From the NCBI GenBank assembly GCA_025201765.1, contig MU623582.1, positions 1-33,917 of the forward strand: 33,917 nucleotides of DNA, read 5' to 3'. Source of the stretch: Daldinia sp. FL1419 (Eukaryota > Ascomycota > Sordariomycetes > Xylariales > Hypoxylaceae). The stretch's first letter is position 1; every line of letters begins with the position of its first letter. Of this stretch, positions 1 to 9,598 are shown piece by piece. A program made the position numbers and the translations under genes. Under the pieces are notes generated by a model. That model saw only the letters and a list, made by a program, of their open reading frames with translations, had not been told where the DNA came from and ran no database searches.

Positions 1-52
<52 letters not shown>

Positions 53-245
53 AAATTTTTCGAATTTTAAAATAGATTTGCCCCGCTTTTTGAACTAATC
101 AAAGCTTTAGAATAAAAAATACACAATTATTACAAAATTCAAAATTGTTGTAAAATTCAAAACCGTTGTAATGGTTATATTTAAATATCTGTTAAAGAAT
201 GCTATTCAAATATAAAACAATATTTCGATTTATTATGGTTATAAC
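1..245. repeat. AT-rich flank starting with poly(A)
   Basis: The window opens with 48 consecutive A residues, followed by about 200 nt of AT-rich DNA. This contains short near-repeats of a TTGTAAAATTCAAAA-like unit around 130-175. No gene is visible. The poly(A) could be the tail of a retroposed sequence whose body lies outside the window, or a low-complexity contig edge. The sequence alone does not decide. Confidence 0.5.
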
Positions 246-738
246 AACCCCCCCACTGCCACTATGGTAGGTTAGACAAATCTCTGCTTGGGTACACTTA
301 TTAAATAGTGGACATCTCTAACCTAGGTTAGATAACATGCATGGCAGGTATGGTAGGCATGGGAGAGACAAAACTTACCAAGATCTAACCTAGATCGATT
401 TGGTCCTATCTTATACCTACCATGTATCTATCGTATTGTACATACGTATTACGTATTCATTAATTGCACTATACGTAAACTACGCCAATTGGCTCGAGGT
501 TCGAATCCCATAAGAGTAAGCTAAACGAGCGGTTATACACTGGAAATCAAGTTCGTTACTGAATCGTCTTGGATATCACAATAGCACCAACTATAATCGT
601 AACTTCAAGTTTATACATATTTAATCTGCCATATATACTGTGCGGCAGCCATCGAGAAAAACTAACTCGACTTCTACATGACGCCAATGATGCACCCTTA
701 CAATAGATAGAGATGACGGATGTGGTACACGTGCCGGA
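246..738. other. Intergenic, 3' flank of the mannosidase gene
   Basis: No convincing gene is present. The stretch has ordinary base composition and several TAGGTTAG/TAACCTA-like short motifs between 265 and 420. An isolated match to the pol III B-box consensus lies at 498-508, but no tRNA fold can be built around it. The segment next to 739 probably contains the 3' UTR of the minus-strand gene. Confidence 0.5.
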
Positions 739-3012
739 TTATTCCTTAACTTCCGGAATTATCTTTCCTTCCGCGTCTCTCGGTTTCCGCTTCCATCCCG
801 TTGAGAATAGCTGGCCCATGTCGAACCGAGGGAAAAGGTGTGCCTCGGTATTAATCACAATCTTATTCAACGGAATTAGATCGTTGGGCGAGAAGAGAAG
901 ATAAAAGTACTTCAGCGTTTCCGCCTACGAAGCCGAGAACATGTTAGTAAACATAGTCATCAAGAAAAATAGGGGTTCGATAGAGGACGTACCAGCCAGA
1001 AACTCTCCATATTGTCGCGCATAACCGGCGGGACTTTGTTTGCATTCGAAAGACTCGAGAATCCTCCACCATCGGCGACGGCAGTATGGTTCATAAATGA
1101 TTTAAACATCTCCCAGCCCCATTCCCGGTACTTGATATCACCTGTGATTCTCCACATGTAAAAGAGGCTTTCCACCGTCTCTGGTCGCTGTAGGTTATGT
1201 GTATCCATGGAGTGAACAGAGTAATCTTTCCGCCACGCCGCCTGAGGGTCTGGGTCAAAATCAGCGGGTGGATGGTGAGGAGCGGATTCGGGAGCGGGTG
1301 GGTCAGCAATGTTAAAGTATGTGATCTCGGCCGCAAGACCCGTGGCCATCCACTTATACATGCCCCAGCATGTCTGCATCAACTCCCTTGCAAGCTTCAT
1401 GTCAGCCTCGTTCTGTTTTGTCCACGTCGGCTTTTTCCTGGCCTCGGCTTCTGTTAACCCGCCTGTTACGGCAAGGGCAATTGTGCCTGGCATGAAACAA
1501 ACTAGGTGATCCATCTTGGGAGATAAAGCACCCTCCAGGCCATCCGGGCGCTCCCCAATAATGGTGAATCCTGATGGTTCGGTATATGTGACGAGATGTT
1601 TACGAATTCCCCTTAGGGTCTCGTCCCACATCTCTAGATAGACAGGCTCCTGCATATTAGTTTGCAGATATTGCTTGATGAGATACTCATAATAAGAGTC
1701 TCCTCGGCTCCCCAATCGAATGTTATGGCCTCTGAAAGTACCATCCGTGGCATAGATGTAGATGGGCACGAGACCGTCTTCGACACCGTTATTGTCGATA
1801 ACTTCCATCACTTTCTCGGCCTTATCCCAAAAGTACTTCTCACCGGTCAACTTGGCGAGGTACTTGAATTCAAGCTGTAAAGTTGTTGCCTCCGCAGTAG
1901 ACGATGCACCACCCTCGTCATGAGCTGGTATTCCTTCATATTTGCCGATGTTCACGCTGGCATAGGGGACACCAGAGGGAGAATCGAAAGCAGACATAAG
2001 TCTGTCGGCGAGATCCTTCGCCTTCTCGAGATACAGATCCTCCCCAGGCGCCCCAGGGTCATCATCAGACAGCGGCGCCAACTCAGGGAACTCATTGGAG
2101 AGATAATGAGCAGAGAGGAGGCCACCTAACATACGTATTGTCGTCTCGAAGGTACTAACATCTTGATCTTGGTCGTATGATAAAGAATTTGCAATCCACT
2201 GCCTAGCATGAGTGACACGAGAAGTGAGGTTCATTAGAATCATGGTGTCGAGAGCGTCCACAATGATCCATCCCATTCCTCTCGGGGCCATCTGCACGCC
2301 TTTCTTAGATATTGGATGAAACTCATCATAACCTAGAGGCGAATTAGCATGTATGAGTATAAGCGGTAGCCGTTGGCTCGAACATCTTACCCCAGGCGTA
2401 TCGTTCGTATGCATCCCAGCTCAAGGTAAAAGCTTCCACAACGCGCTCTCTCCGCCCTAACCAATCGGCGGTTCTCCCCAATTCAGAGTTGGCAGTAAGC
2501 CACGCCCATATGGGAGTCGAAGCGACAACAGTATCATGGTCACTACCGAATACACCGAGATAGTATAGCAGTAGTATCACGAACGCTACGAGACCAATTA
2601 TCCGCTTTCTCCTCCAGAGAGGCCTGGCTCGGTAGGAGGGTGGGTACGCATACGGCTTGTCTTTGTACATGGGAAGCGAGTTTTGATCGTTGAAGAGATT
2701 TCCAACTTTCTCTTGTACGCCCCCAAGTATCCCAGCGTTCTTTGGATTTACGCCCTTTCCACCTCGTGCGACTGCAGTATTGCCCCAGACGTGATCCTCC
2801 ACTATCCTCTGCGGGTTGCTAAACGAAGGGACATTTTTCGGGACGGAGAATGACATATCAAGATCGTCAACGGCTTTCTTGCTCTTCTCGAGAGCATTAA
2901 TGCTGGCCTCGACGGCGCGTTCGGTGATGTTCGCGGCAGCGCGCGGCACGGCGGTTTTAAGGATGGATAGAGCGTTCTTCCGATGGATACCGAAGGGGTC
3001 TCGTACATTCAT
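739..3012 (-). CDS. MNS1: GH47 alpha-1,2-mannosidase, ER mannosidase I type
   Basis: Predicted class I mannosidase (glycoside hydrolase family 47) that trims alpha-1,2-linked mannose from Man9GlcNAc2 N-glycans in the ER or early Golgi. Exons are 3012-2391, 2332-993 and 924-739, giving 715 aa. Introns 2333-2390 and 925-992 have GTAAGA and GTACGT donors and GCTAAT and ACTAAC branch sites. The layout is type II membrane: a long cytosolic N-terminus, a membrane segment near residues 138-156 after an RRKR basic cluster, then the catalytic domain from about 187. Visible GH47 motifs are YAWGYDEFHPISKKG (split by intron 1), FETTIRMLGG (Glu270, expected acid), GDSYYEYL (Asp419), RPETVESLFY (Glu592) and NTEAH (Thr680, the calcium-binding Thr of the family), which lies only in exon 3. 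YDEFHP and the single-pass layout fit yeast Mns1 better than EDEM/Htm1. The family is certain; the subfamily is inferred. Confidence 0.93.
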
Positions 3013-3157
3013 GGGGTAGGGTGTAACGACAATGGGGAATACACATTAGTAGACGGCTCGTCGAGATCTGGCGATTCGTTTATGACAGTCCAAGAGTAGC
3101 TTGTATGGGCAATGGAATAGGATGCACGCCTAGCCCGAGAAACTCAAGTAAATCAAG

Positions 3158-3223
3158 GATAATGACAATGATAATGACAATGACAATGACAAAATCATTT
3201 CTTCTTCTTCTTCTTCTTCTTTC
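3158..3223. repeat. Microsatellites (GAYAAT)n and (CTT)n
   Basis: A hexanucleotide run alternating GATAAT and GACAAT covers about 3158-3192. A (TTC)n run follows at about 3199-3223. Both lie in the leader or promoter of the mannosidase gene and are likely to vary in length between strains. Confidence 0.8.
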
Positions 3224-3861
3224 CGTGCCGTAACTTTTTACAACTTGCCTACTGAAGGCGTAAGCACGTAGGAAGAAATTCCCCGTATAGCTTTAGATTT
3301 GGAAAAAGGAGCCTTGGAAAAGGTAAAATGCGGCTATTCAACTCACAAAATATATATGTTCCGAGGGAGGTACCTGTAAAAGGACACCCAATCAGTTTTA
3401 CAACGTCAACGTGTACCTAATTTCTGCACGTAGTAGTAGCGTAACTGTGTAACGGTGTAACATTCTAACCTTAGTGAGATACTAATTGCCGTTCGCCGCC
3501 TATCCGATTAGGTAGCTACTATAGATGTACCTACCAATGAAACTTTGAGCATACATGTACCGTTTGTAGTGTATGTATATGCGGCTAGCCCCTCCACAAT
3601 TCATAGACCCCACTTGAATCGACATCTGTCATCGACGCCATGCGGGCGTGCTAGCACCTCGAGAAGTACCTGCGCCTGCCTCACATTGGGTTCCATGCGT
3701 GTATGTAGGTTAGGTACCTAGACACCTGAGTTATATTGGGTAGATACTTGAAAAGCAACTGCCTTATATGATACCTGGATTCATTCTATCCATTTCGAAG
3801 CTTCAGATGATATTAATATAAATAATATAAATCAGCAACACGAGCGAGTATAGTGCAGTTC

Positions 3862-3907
3862 TTTTTTATTTTTATTTTTGTTTTTATTTTTTTATTTTTA
3901 AAAAAAA
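3862..3907. repeat. T-rich low-complexity tract
   Basis: Pyrimidine-rich run made of T4-T7 blocks separated by single A or G bases, ending in eight A residues. It lies about 220 bp upstream of the ATG10 start. Poly(dT) tracts are often nucleosome-depleted promoter elements in fungi, but a role here is only inferred. Confidence 0.6.
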
Positions 3908-4126
3908 GGGTACTTACGCCGTTACATACCTAGAAAGGTACTATGAGCTCCTGGTAAAGAACTGTCCATTGTTTGAAATCGGCAAGAACGACCCTAGATT
4001 GAAAGCCCCAAAGTCTAATATATAAATATTTGCATCTAACCTTCGAGCCTTTTGATTAAAGCCGGTCAACTCTTACTACAGAGGTAGAAGTTGCAATAAT
4101 AACCACAATCTGCTAAACAAGGCGCA

Positions 4127-5031
4127 ATGGTTCTCTTCGATGACCACCGTTCGTGCTACAAGTCCTACCCGTACCTTACTAAGAGCGAGTTCGCCGAGGT
4201 ATGCCACTATCTGGATCGGAGATACCGTCGTGCTACACTAGGTCCCTTGCGAAAACAATGGCGTCTTCATATTCATACAGCGTTGGAGTTATCCTTTGAA
4301 CCTGGCCAAGGACGAACTACTTTCCTACAGGTTACGCGAGCTCTAGATGGCGGGGTATTTACCGATGAGCTTGTGGCTAAGATGGAGGGCGTTTCTTTGG
4401 GTGAAGATCAAGATATTCAACTGGATACTGACGACGACAAGATGATGAAGATGGAAGATTCCGACATGGTTCGTTGTGCCACGGTTAAGATTCCCTTTAA
4501 CAGTGAGACATATATTATTAATACGCTTCTAGGAAGTCGTCTCTAAACGACCATCTCGTCCGCGTTTTCAATCACCCTATGTCATTTATGAGATTCATTT
4601 CCATCCGACGTACAATTCACCTTGCCTCTGGTTCAGTCTACATGGCCTACCGGCTGGAGAATCGCCTCTCGATATCGAAACTGTCTTCCGCCGCTTAGTC
4701 CCCGAACAGTTCAGAGATTCTCTTTTAAACATAGGCCCTATGCCCGCCATCTCAATAAATGTAGGTGAAACCCTGTTCTGTTTAAAAAGTTAATTGTTTG
4801 ATTCTCGCATTGGGTATTTAACTGCCTCTACCGTATAACTAACCGTGATGACTACAGCACCACCCTGTTACCGGACTCCCTTCGTTCTTCGTTCATCCGT
4901 GTGCCATCGGAGATGCCATGGCTGGGTTTGATTGCGCCAAGCATGACTACCTCATGGTATGGCTTGGTCTGGTGGGAGGATGTGTTGGATTTTATATCCC
5001 TGAACCGATGGCTACTGTCGATGCTGAATAA
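4127..5031 (+). CDS. ATG10: Autophagy E2-like conjugating enzyme Atg10
   Basis: Predicted E2-like enzyme that transfers the ubiquitin-like protein Atg12 from Atg7 to Atg5 during autophagosome formation. Exons are 4127-4468, 4533-4760 and 4858-5031, giving 247 aa, close to the usual fungal length. Exon 2 restores a core beta-sheet with YVIYEIHFHPTYNSPCLWF. Exon 3 carries HHPVTGLPSFFVHPC, whose Cys (residue 205) is the expected thioester cysteine in the family HPC motif, and then the hydrophobic YLMVWLGLVGGCVGFYIPEP tail. Intron 1 uses GTTCGT at 4469; a GTTAAG donor at 4484 is also in phase and would add five residues. Intron 2 (4761-4857) has a GTAGGT donor and an ACTAAC branch site. Without splicing, exon 1 runs into a stop at 4546 and lacks the catalytic cysteine. 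The 3' end faces the snRNP gene with about 120 bp between the stops. Confidence 0.9.
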
Positions 5032-5153
5032 GGATCTAAACCCATTGGTTAGGTAGCCAATGAGCCGCGCCCTGCAGCTTGACAATTGTTGATACCGAGA
5101 AGGAGACTTAACCCTGAAAGTGTTCAATCGGCAAGCTTGATTCTAGCAAGTCT

Positions 5154-5905
5154 TCATTCATCATCGCTATCCTCCTCCATCGCCACATCTTCGTCGCTAT
5201 CTTCCTCCTCCTCTTCGTCGCGAGTTCGTTTTTGTCCACGAACATCAGGGCCGCCCGCATCCGTCATCGTATGGTCAGAACCCTGAGTAGGCTTCGCAGG
5301 GAGATCGCGAGGGGTAGAGGTTGTCGCAGGTATACTAGTAGTGGTGGTGCCAGGTGCCGGAGCATTGAAAATGCTCTGTTGGGCTTCCGTCATCTCGACA
5401 TTGGTGGCGGCTGATCCCGGAAGTTTGTATGTACCGTCTAATTTCGCGATTATATCCGATTTGGACTTTGCATACTCGATCCGCTATAGGTACGCGTTAG
5501 TTCGATAGACCCGATGAAGATAAATATGAAATCAAGATGATTTACGCACAAGTTCCTGTCCTAAGAATTTGAAACCTTGCAAGGACCTCAATGCTTGAGT
5601 CGCGGCTTGCACATCGCGGAATACAATGTGAGACTGCCCACGCATCTTCATAGTCTTAAGCGTCACGATGTCAAGAACGGGACCGTAGGTCGAGAAGAGC
5701 ATGTAGAGCGCCGTCTTCAGATCTGTCTTGTTGATTTTGTTCGAAGGTAAATTTGTGACATAGAGCCTAGATACAGGATTAGACATAGGGCTATACGACA
5801 AGCCAGTCGCACGATTGCGATTACTCACGTTTGATTTGGTGGAATTAGAGCTGTCTTGCCGCCGGCCTTTGGCGGTTGACCGCGTGCAGCGACATTGGTG
5901 GCCAT
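5154..5905 (-). CDS. MSL1: U1A/U2B''-type snRNP RRM protein
   Basis: Predicted RNA-binding protein of the spliceosomal U2 (U2B'', yeast Msl1) or U1 (U1A) snRNP. Exons are 5905-5829, 5766-5550 and 5483-5154, giving 207 aa. Introns 5767-5828 and 5484-5549 have GTGAGT and GTGCGT donors and CTAAT and ACTAAC branch sites. One RRM spans about residues 24-105: RNP2 is LYVTNL, RNP1 is RGQSHIVF, and the closing FLGQELRIEYAKSKSD aligns with the FYxKPMRIxYAKxDSD signature of U1A/U2B''. The tail is Thr/Pro-rich, then KRTRDEEEEEDSDED and a very acidic end. There is no second RRM, unlike metazoan U1A/U2B''. U2B'' versus U1A cannot be settled from sequence; the single-RRM form favours the Msl1-like assignment. 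Confidence 0.87.
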
Positions 5906-6495
5906 TGCGAAGAAACGAGGTTATCTAACTTGATTAATTGTTATCGAACGTATTGCATCACCAATTCTACTTCAGTCGATATACAGAATTGGCAGCGAAT
6001 AACTCTAGAATTTGTATGGTGAAGCTCAAAGACTTATTAGATGATCTCGACAAGTCGTGTTTAATTGTTAATTATTGCGGAAAGCAAAGCCACGCAAAGA
6101 TCGAAGCCAGCCTCATAATAGGATCGATACGTACCGATACATACATACCGATACACACTGACACACTACTGGTCTGCCACACTTGGCGGGGATGCTGTGG
6201 CAGCTGTGTGGCTTCGAGCTTTGACTTTAGGTGACGCACATCTGCGGAGCCCAGCTGCACCCCACTGCGCTGCTGCCCTGCCACCTCGCATTTCTAGCTT
6301 CCCTTGCTATTAACTTACACCTCCTTTCTTATTATTCCTAATAAATCCTCGAGACACCAAACTACTACGTGAATCTACCTCGACGTGGTAGTAGAGAGCT
6401 ATACTCCTATCACTGGTAGGCATAAAAACTTGAACAAAACAACTCGAAGGAACGACAAAAAAAAAGAAAAAAAAAAAAAGGAGGTTCTTGTTAAC
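5906..6495. promoter_or_regulatory. Divergent promoter, snRNP protein / ARPC1
   Basis: A 590-bp region between two divergent start codons that must serve both genes. No coding potential is credible. A purine tract of mostly A, about 6458-6484, lies just upstream of the ARPC1 start and is probably in its 5' leader. Confidence 0.55.
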
Positions 6496-7768
6496 ATGGC
6501 CTCCCCGGAAGTTCACCATCTCTTTCATCGGCCCATTGCCGACCACTCTTTCTCAGCCGACCGCCAGACGTTAGCCGTCGCCAAGGATTCTACTATTGAA
6601 TTATACGACAAAGCTGGCGGTGCCTTCAAGTTAAAGGATGAACTAAAAGGCCACGATAAGACCATTACTGGTGTCGATATTGCTCCAGGCAGCGGTCGAA
6701 TTGTCACGTGTTCCCAAGGTCTACCTACCTCCTCTCTCGCCTCTCCTCTCTCTCATTTATCTACTATAAAAAATAAAAAATAAAAAATAAAAAATAAAAT
6801 CCGTGAGCTTATTCTAACATGTTTATATAGACCGCAATGCTCTGGTTTGGGAACCTTCTCCTACTGGCTATAAGCCCACCCTAGTGCTTCTTAGAATTGC
6901 TCGCGCGGCTACCTTCGTTCGCTGGTCTCCATCCGAGACCAAGTTCGCTGTTGGATCCGGCGATAGGGTTATCGCCATCTGCTACTTCGAAGAGGAGAAC
7001 GACTGGTGGGTCTCCAAGCACTTGAAGAAGCCTATTCGAAGCACCATCACTACCGTTAACTGGCACCCTAACTCGGTGCTGCTTGCTGCCGGTTCTACTG
7101 ATGCTCACGCGAGAGTTTTCTCGAGCTTCATCAAAGGCGTGGATGCCCGCCCTGAGCCAAGCGTCTGGGGAGAGCGTCTACCTTTCAACACCGTCTGCGG
7201 TGAGTTCTTGAACAACTCGGCCGGTTGGGTGCACTCCGTTGCTTTCTCCCCGAGTGGTGACGCCCTTGCCTTCGCCGCCCACGACAGCAGTATCACTGTT
7301 GTCTACCCTACCGCTCCCGAGCAGCCCCCGCGAGCAGTCATCAGCGTCAACACCCAACTTCTACCTTTTATGAGCTTGATCTGGAACGGCGAGAGCGAGA
7401 TCATCGCGGCTGGACATGATTGCGAGGCCTTCAGATTTAGGGGTGATTCATCTGGGTGGCAGCTCATCGGTACATTGGAATCTAAGGGAAGACCTGGCTT
7501 AGGAGATGAACGGGAAGAGTCTGCTTTGAACATGTTCAAGCAGATGGACTTAAAGGGCAAGGTCAAAGACGACACTCAGCTAAAGACGGTTCACCAGAAC
7601 ACAATCTCGACAATACGTGTATACGAGTCCGATGGCAGTGGGGCCGTCACCAAGTTCAGCAGTAAGTCTTTCCCCTCTCATCGAAGCCTAGGGCTTTTTT
7701 CTGTAGATATGCTAACCGGATACAAAGCGAGCGGCGTTGACGGAAGAATTGTCATCTGGCACACATAG
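6496..7768 (+). CDS. ARC40: Arp2/3 complex subunit 1 (ARPC1/Arc40), WD40 protein
   Basis: Predicted WD40 beta-propeller subunit of the Arp2/3 complex, which nucleates branched actin at endocytic patches. Exons are 6496-6718, 6831-7661 and 7728-7768, giving 364 aa, the usual family length. Introns 6719-6830 and 7662-7727 contain TCTAAC and GCTAACC branch sites. Conserved segments are the N-terminal HLFHRPIADHSFSADRQTLA, SQDRNALVWEP created exactly across junction 1, RAATFVRWSPSETKFAVGSG, the HLKKPIRSTITTVNWHPNS repeat, and SGVDGRIVIW restored by the 41-nt last exon. The region of about residues 290-315, with helix-like GLGDEREESALNMFKQMD, matches the family's variable insert. The unspliced long reading frames give the wrong N- and C-termini. 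Start chosen at the ATG in AACATGGCC, which aligns with homologue N-termini. Confidence 0.94.
6769..6799 (+). repeat. A-rich heptamer repeat in ARPC1 intron 1
   Basis: Tandem TAAAAAA-like units lie inside intron 1, between the donor at 6719 and the TCTAAC branch site. They partly explain why this intron (112 nt) is longer than intron 2 (66 nt). Likely length-variable. Confidence 0.75.
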
Positions 7769-8018
7769 ATTTACAGATAATAAACAGCAGCATCACATCG
7801 ATGTGTCTTAATCTCCCTAAACTCCACCCGCCTTTGTTCTTACCGCCTCATGTTTCTTCTCGCTTCTCTTCTTGCTGCCACTCGAAAGTCCCTTGGGAAA
7901 TTCCTTAGTGATGTAAGACTCTAGAAGCAACGGTCTTCCCAACCGTCGCTGTAATTTCCGTGCTATTAATACTAGTAGAGCCCCGCGTTTCCTGACTGAC
8001 TAGTTCCTCATATCGATC

Positions 8019-9080
8019 ATGCCAAATTTAATAGCTTCACCAAGTGATTTCATTTATCGCAGACCTCGAGATCCATCTACTACTTCACTTATCCCTGAGT
8101 ACCTAGAGGACTCAGCTATGGAGTCAAGTCGACGTACTAAAGCAACTGGCACGAGGTCCCTACCAGTTACTGCTGCCGATTGGGAGGCCGTCAGGTCCCA
8201 ATTATTGCCGCTATCGTCGGGGGAGTGCTCATGTTCTACTCTCGACCCGGAACTTCGACACGTGAAGACAGAGGATAATCAGCAGTCGCCACAGCCCATC
8301 TTATACCCCCAATCCAACACAACACCCTACCAGCAGCAACCAAATATTAGGGCACCAAGTAGCAGCTTTCTTCCAACGTATCCCGACAGTCCCACGCTGG
8401 CCGTCTTCAGGCACGAACCCAGCATATCCGAGCAAAGCGCGGACCCCCCTCCCGTAGTAAATCCTCTAGATAGTCGCACCGCGTCCCTAGCATCCGGCCG
8501 CACGGTGAGCATACCAAGCAACAGTACCGAGCGCACGAGCAGCATCTGCTCTCTCATTCGGTCCATCCACAACGTCTGCCTGCAAGCGACGCAGGTATAT
8601 ATCGACACGCATATCGCAAACAGGAGGGCCAGGGCAGCTAGTGAGGCCTGGTCTATAGTTTGCCACGGGAATAGTAGTGGGAGCCTTAGCAGCGCTAGTA
8701 CTACGGACGGCATCAACAACGGTAACGGAAATGTCAATAACGGCAGGGATACTGCAGACGGTATATGCCCCTCCATCCCTCCTGCAACGTCTTCCCTCCT
8801 TTTCAACACTAGCGGCATCTGCTCCATGCTCTGGAACGGGTCTCAGCGAGACCGTCTGCACGTGCTCAACGTAGAACGCATGGCGATCGAGTCCATGGGG
8901 CGGCTCATGCGGTGGGCGGAAACCGTTGCGCTGGGGGACTGGCGGGGAGCCGACGAGGAGGCCTTGTGGCAGGTTTCAGAGGCGGGGCTCAATCTGTGTA
9001 ACTGGCTAGGCGTCACGGATGCGATCATCGCCATGACGTCGCTGGATGGCGAGGTACAGGGACGATATCCAGGTTTGTAA
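8019..9080 (+). CDS. Hypothetical protein, disordered with helical C-terminus
   Basis: Uninterrupted 353-codon frame that I do not recognise. Residues 1-165 are low complexity and rich in Pro, Ser and Gln. Residues 172-212 look helical (SICSLIRSIHNVCLQATQVY). A Ser/Asn/Gly-rich linker covers about 217-245. Residues 268-342 look like two or three amphipathic helices (MAIESMGRLMRWAETVALGD, LWQVSEAGLNLCNWLG). There is no signal peptide, membrane segment or obvious catalytic motif. The gene starts 250 bp after ARPC1 on the same strand and ends convergent to the large minus-strand gene. The frame ends CCAGGTTTGTAA, so a splice donor overlapping the stop is conceivable but unsupported. Length, composition and helical C-terminus favour a real gene; function is unknown. 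Confidence 0.65.
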   Translation: MPNLIASPSDFIYRRPRDPSTTSLIPEYLEDSAMESSRRTKATGTRSLPVTAADWEAVRSQLLPLSSGECSCSTLDPELRHVKTEDNQQSPQPILYPQSNTTPYQQQPNIRAPSSSFLPTYPDSPTLAVFRHEPSISEQSADPPPVVNPLDSRTASLASGRTVSIPSNSTERTSSICSLIRSIHNVCLQATQVYIDTHIANRRARAASEAWSIVCHGNSSGSLSSASTTDGINNGNGNVNNGRDTADGICPSIPPATSSLLFNTSGICSMLWNGSQRDRLHVLNVERMAIESMGRLMRWAETVALGDWRGADEEALWQVSEAGLNLCNWLGVTDAIIAMTSLDGEVQGRYPGL

Positions 9081-9598
9081 AAGGGAATAGGGGTTGGTGA
9101 CTAAGGAAGAGAAGGACGGGTACGGCGCTATAGGATAGGATTAGTTATTGGGATAAAGTAACAAATAGCAAGGAAGGATGGCAACTAGTAACTCCATAAG
9201 CCTATCGTACTTAGGATCGCCGTATAGGAATTTACGTCGTCACTGCAATGGTATTTTCATGCATCTACCTGCTATACCTAACAGTAGACCTGAGTGTCAT
9301 TACAACTTTCGTTAAAGACGGTCACAATAGAGTATTACAGGAGCTAGTTTCCAATATCATCTTAATGTTCCTAGATTATGAGCGCATGATATATATATAT
9401 ATATATTTGGGGTGGCGGCGTTTTCTCACTAAATAGACATCGCTCCAATCCAAACACATTTGCCTTAATACCCTCGTCTTGTCATTCATAGGATATCAAC
9501 TGTCTAAGAGTCCAGATATATAGTTATCTGTAAAGCAGCAGACATTAAACAGAACTATAGGCACCCTAATATACTTGACATTTTTTTGTAAGTTCCGC
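9081..9598. other. Convergent intergenic region with (AT)n
   Basis: No gene is seen. It contains the two facing 3' ends and an (AT)9 dinucleotide run at about 9389-9406. A short open frame at 9248-9436 is built largely on that repeat and is not credible as coding. Confidence 0.6.

Larger units (their letters stand above)
3013..4126. promoter_or_regulatory. Divergent intergenic region, mannosidase / ATG10
   Basis: These 1.1 kb separate two divergent starts and must contain both promoters. No coding potential is seen. Visible elements are simple repeats near 3158-3223, a perfect TAGGTACCTA palindrome at 3711-3720 and a T-rich tract at about 3862-3907. I cannot place the transcription start sites. 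Confidence 0.5.

Noticed and set aside
147..175. TTGTAAAATTCAA motif shared with about 31157-31170 as evidence of a second copy of the copia LTR
   Set aside because: Similarity is limited to about 12 bp in AT-rich sequence and does not extend.
498..508. GGTTCGAATCC, a perfect pol III B-box, as a tRNA gene
   Set aside because: The flanking bases do not form the five-pair T stem, and no A box or acceptor stem is found upstream. Probably chance or a very decayed relic.
8327..8861. Minus-strand frames of 166 and 124 codons
   Set aside because: Shadows of the plus-strand gene at 8019-9080, created by its codon composition; no independent protein signal.
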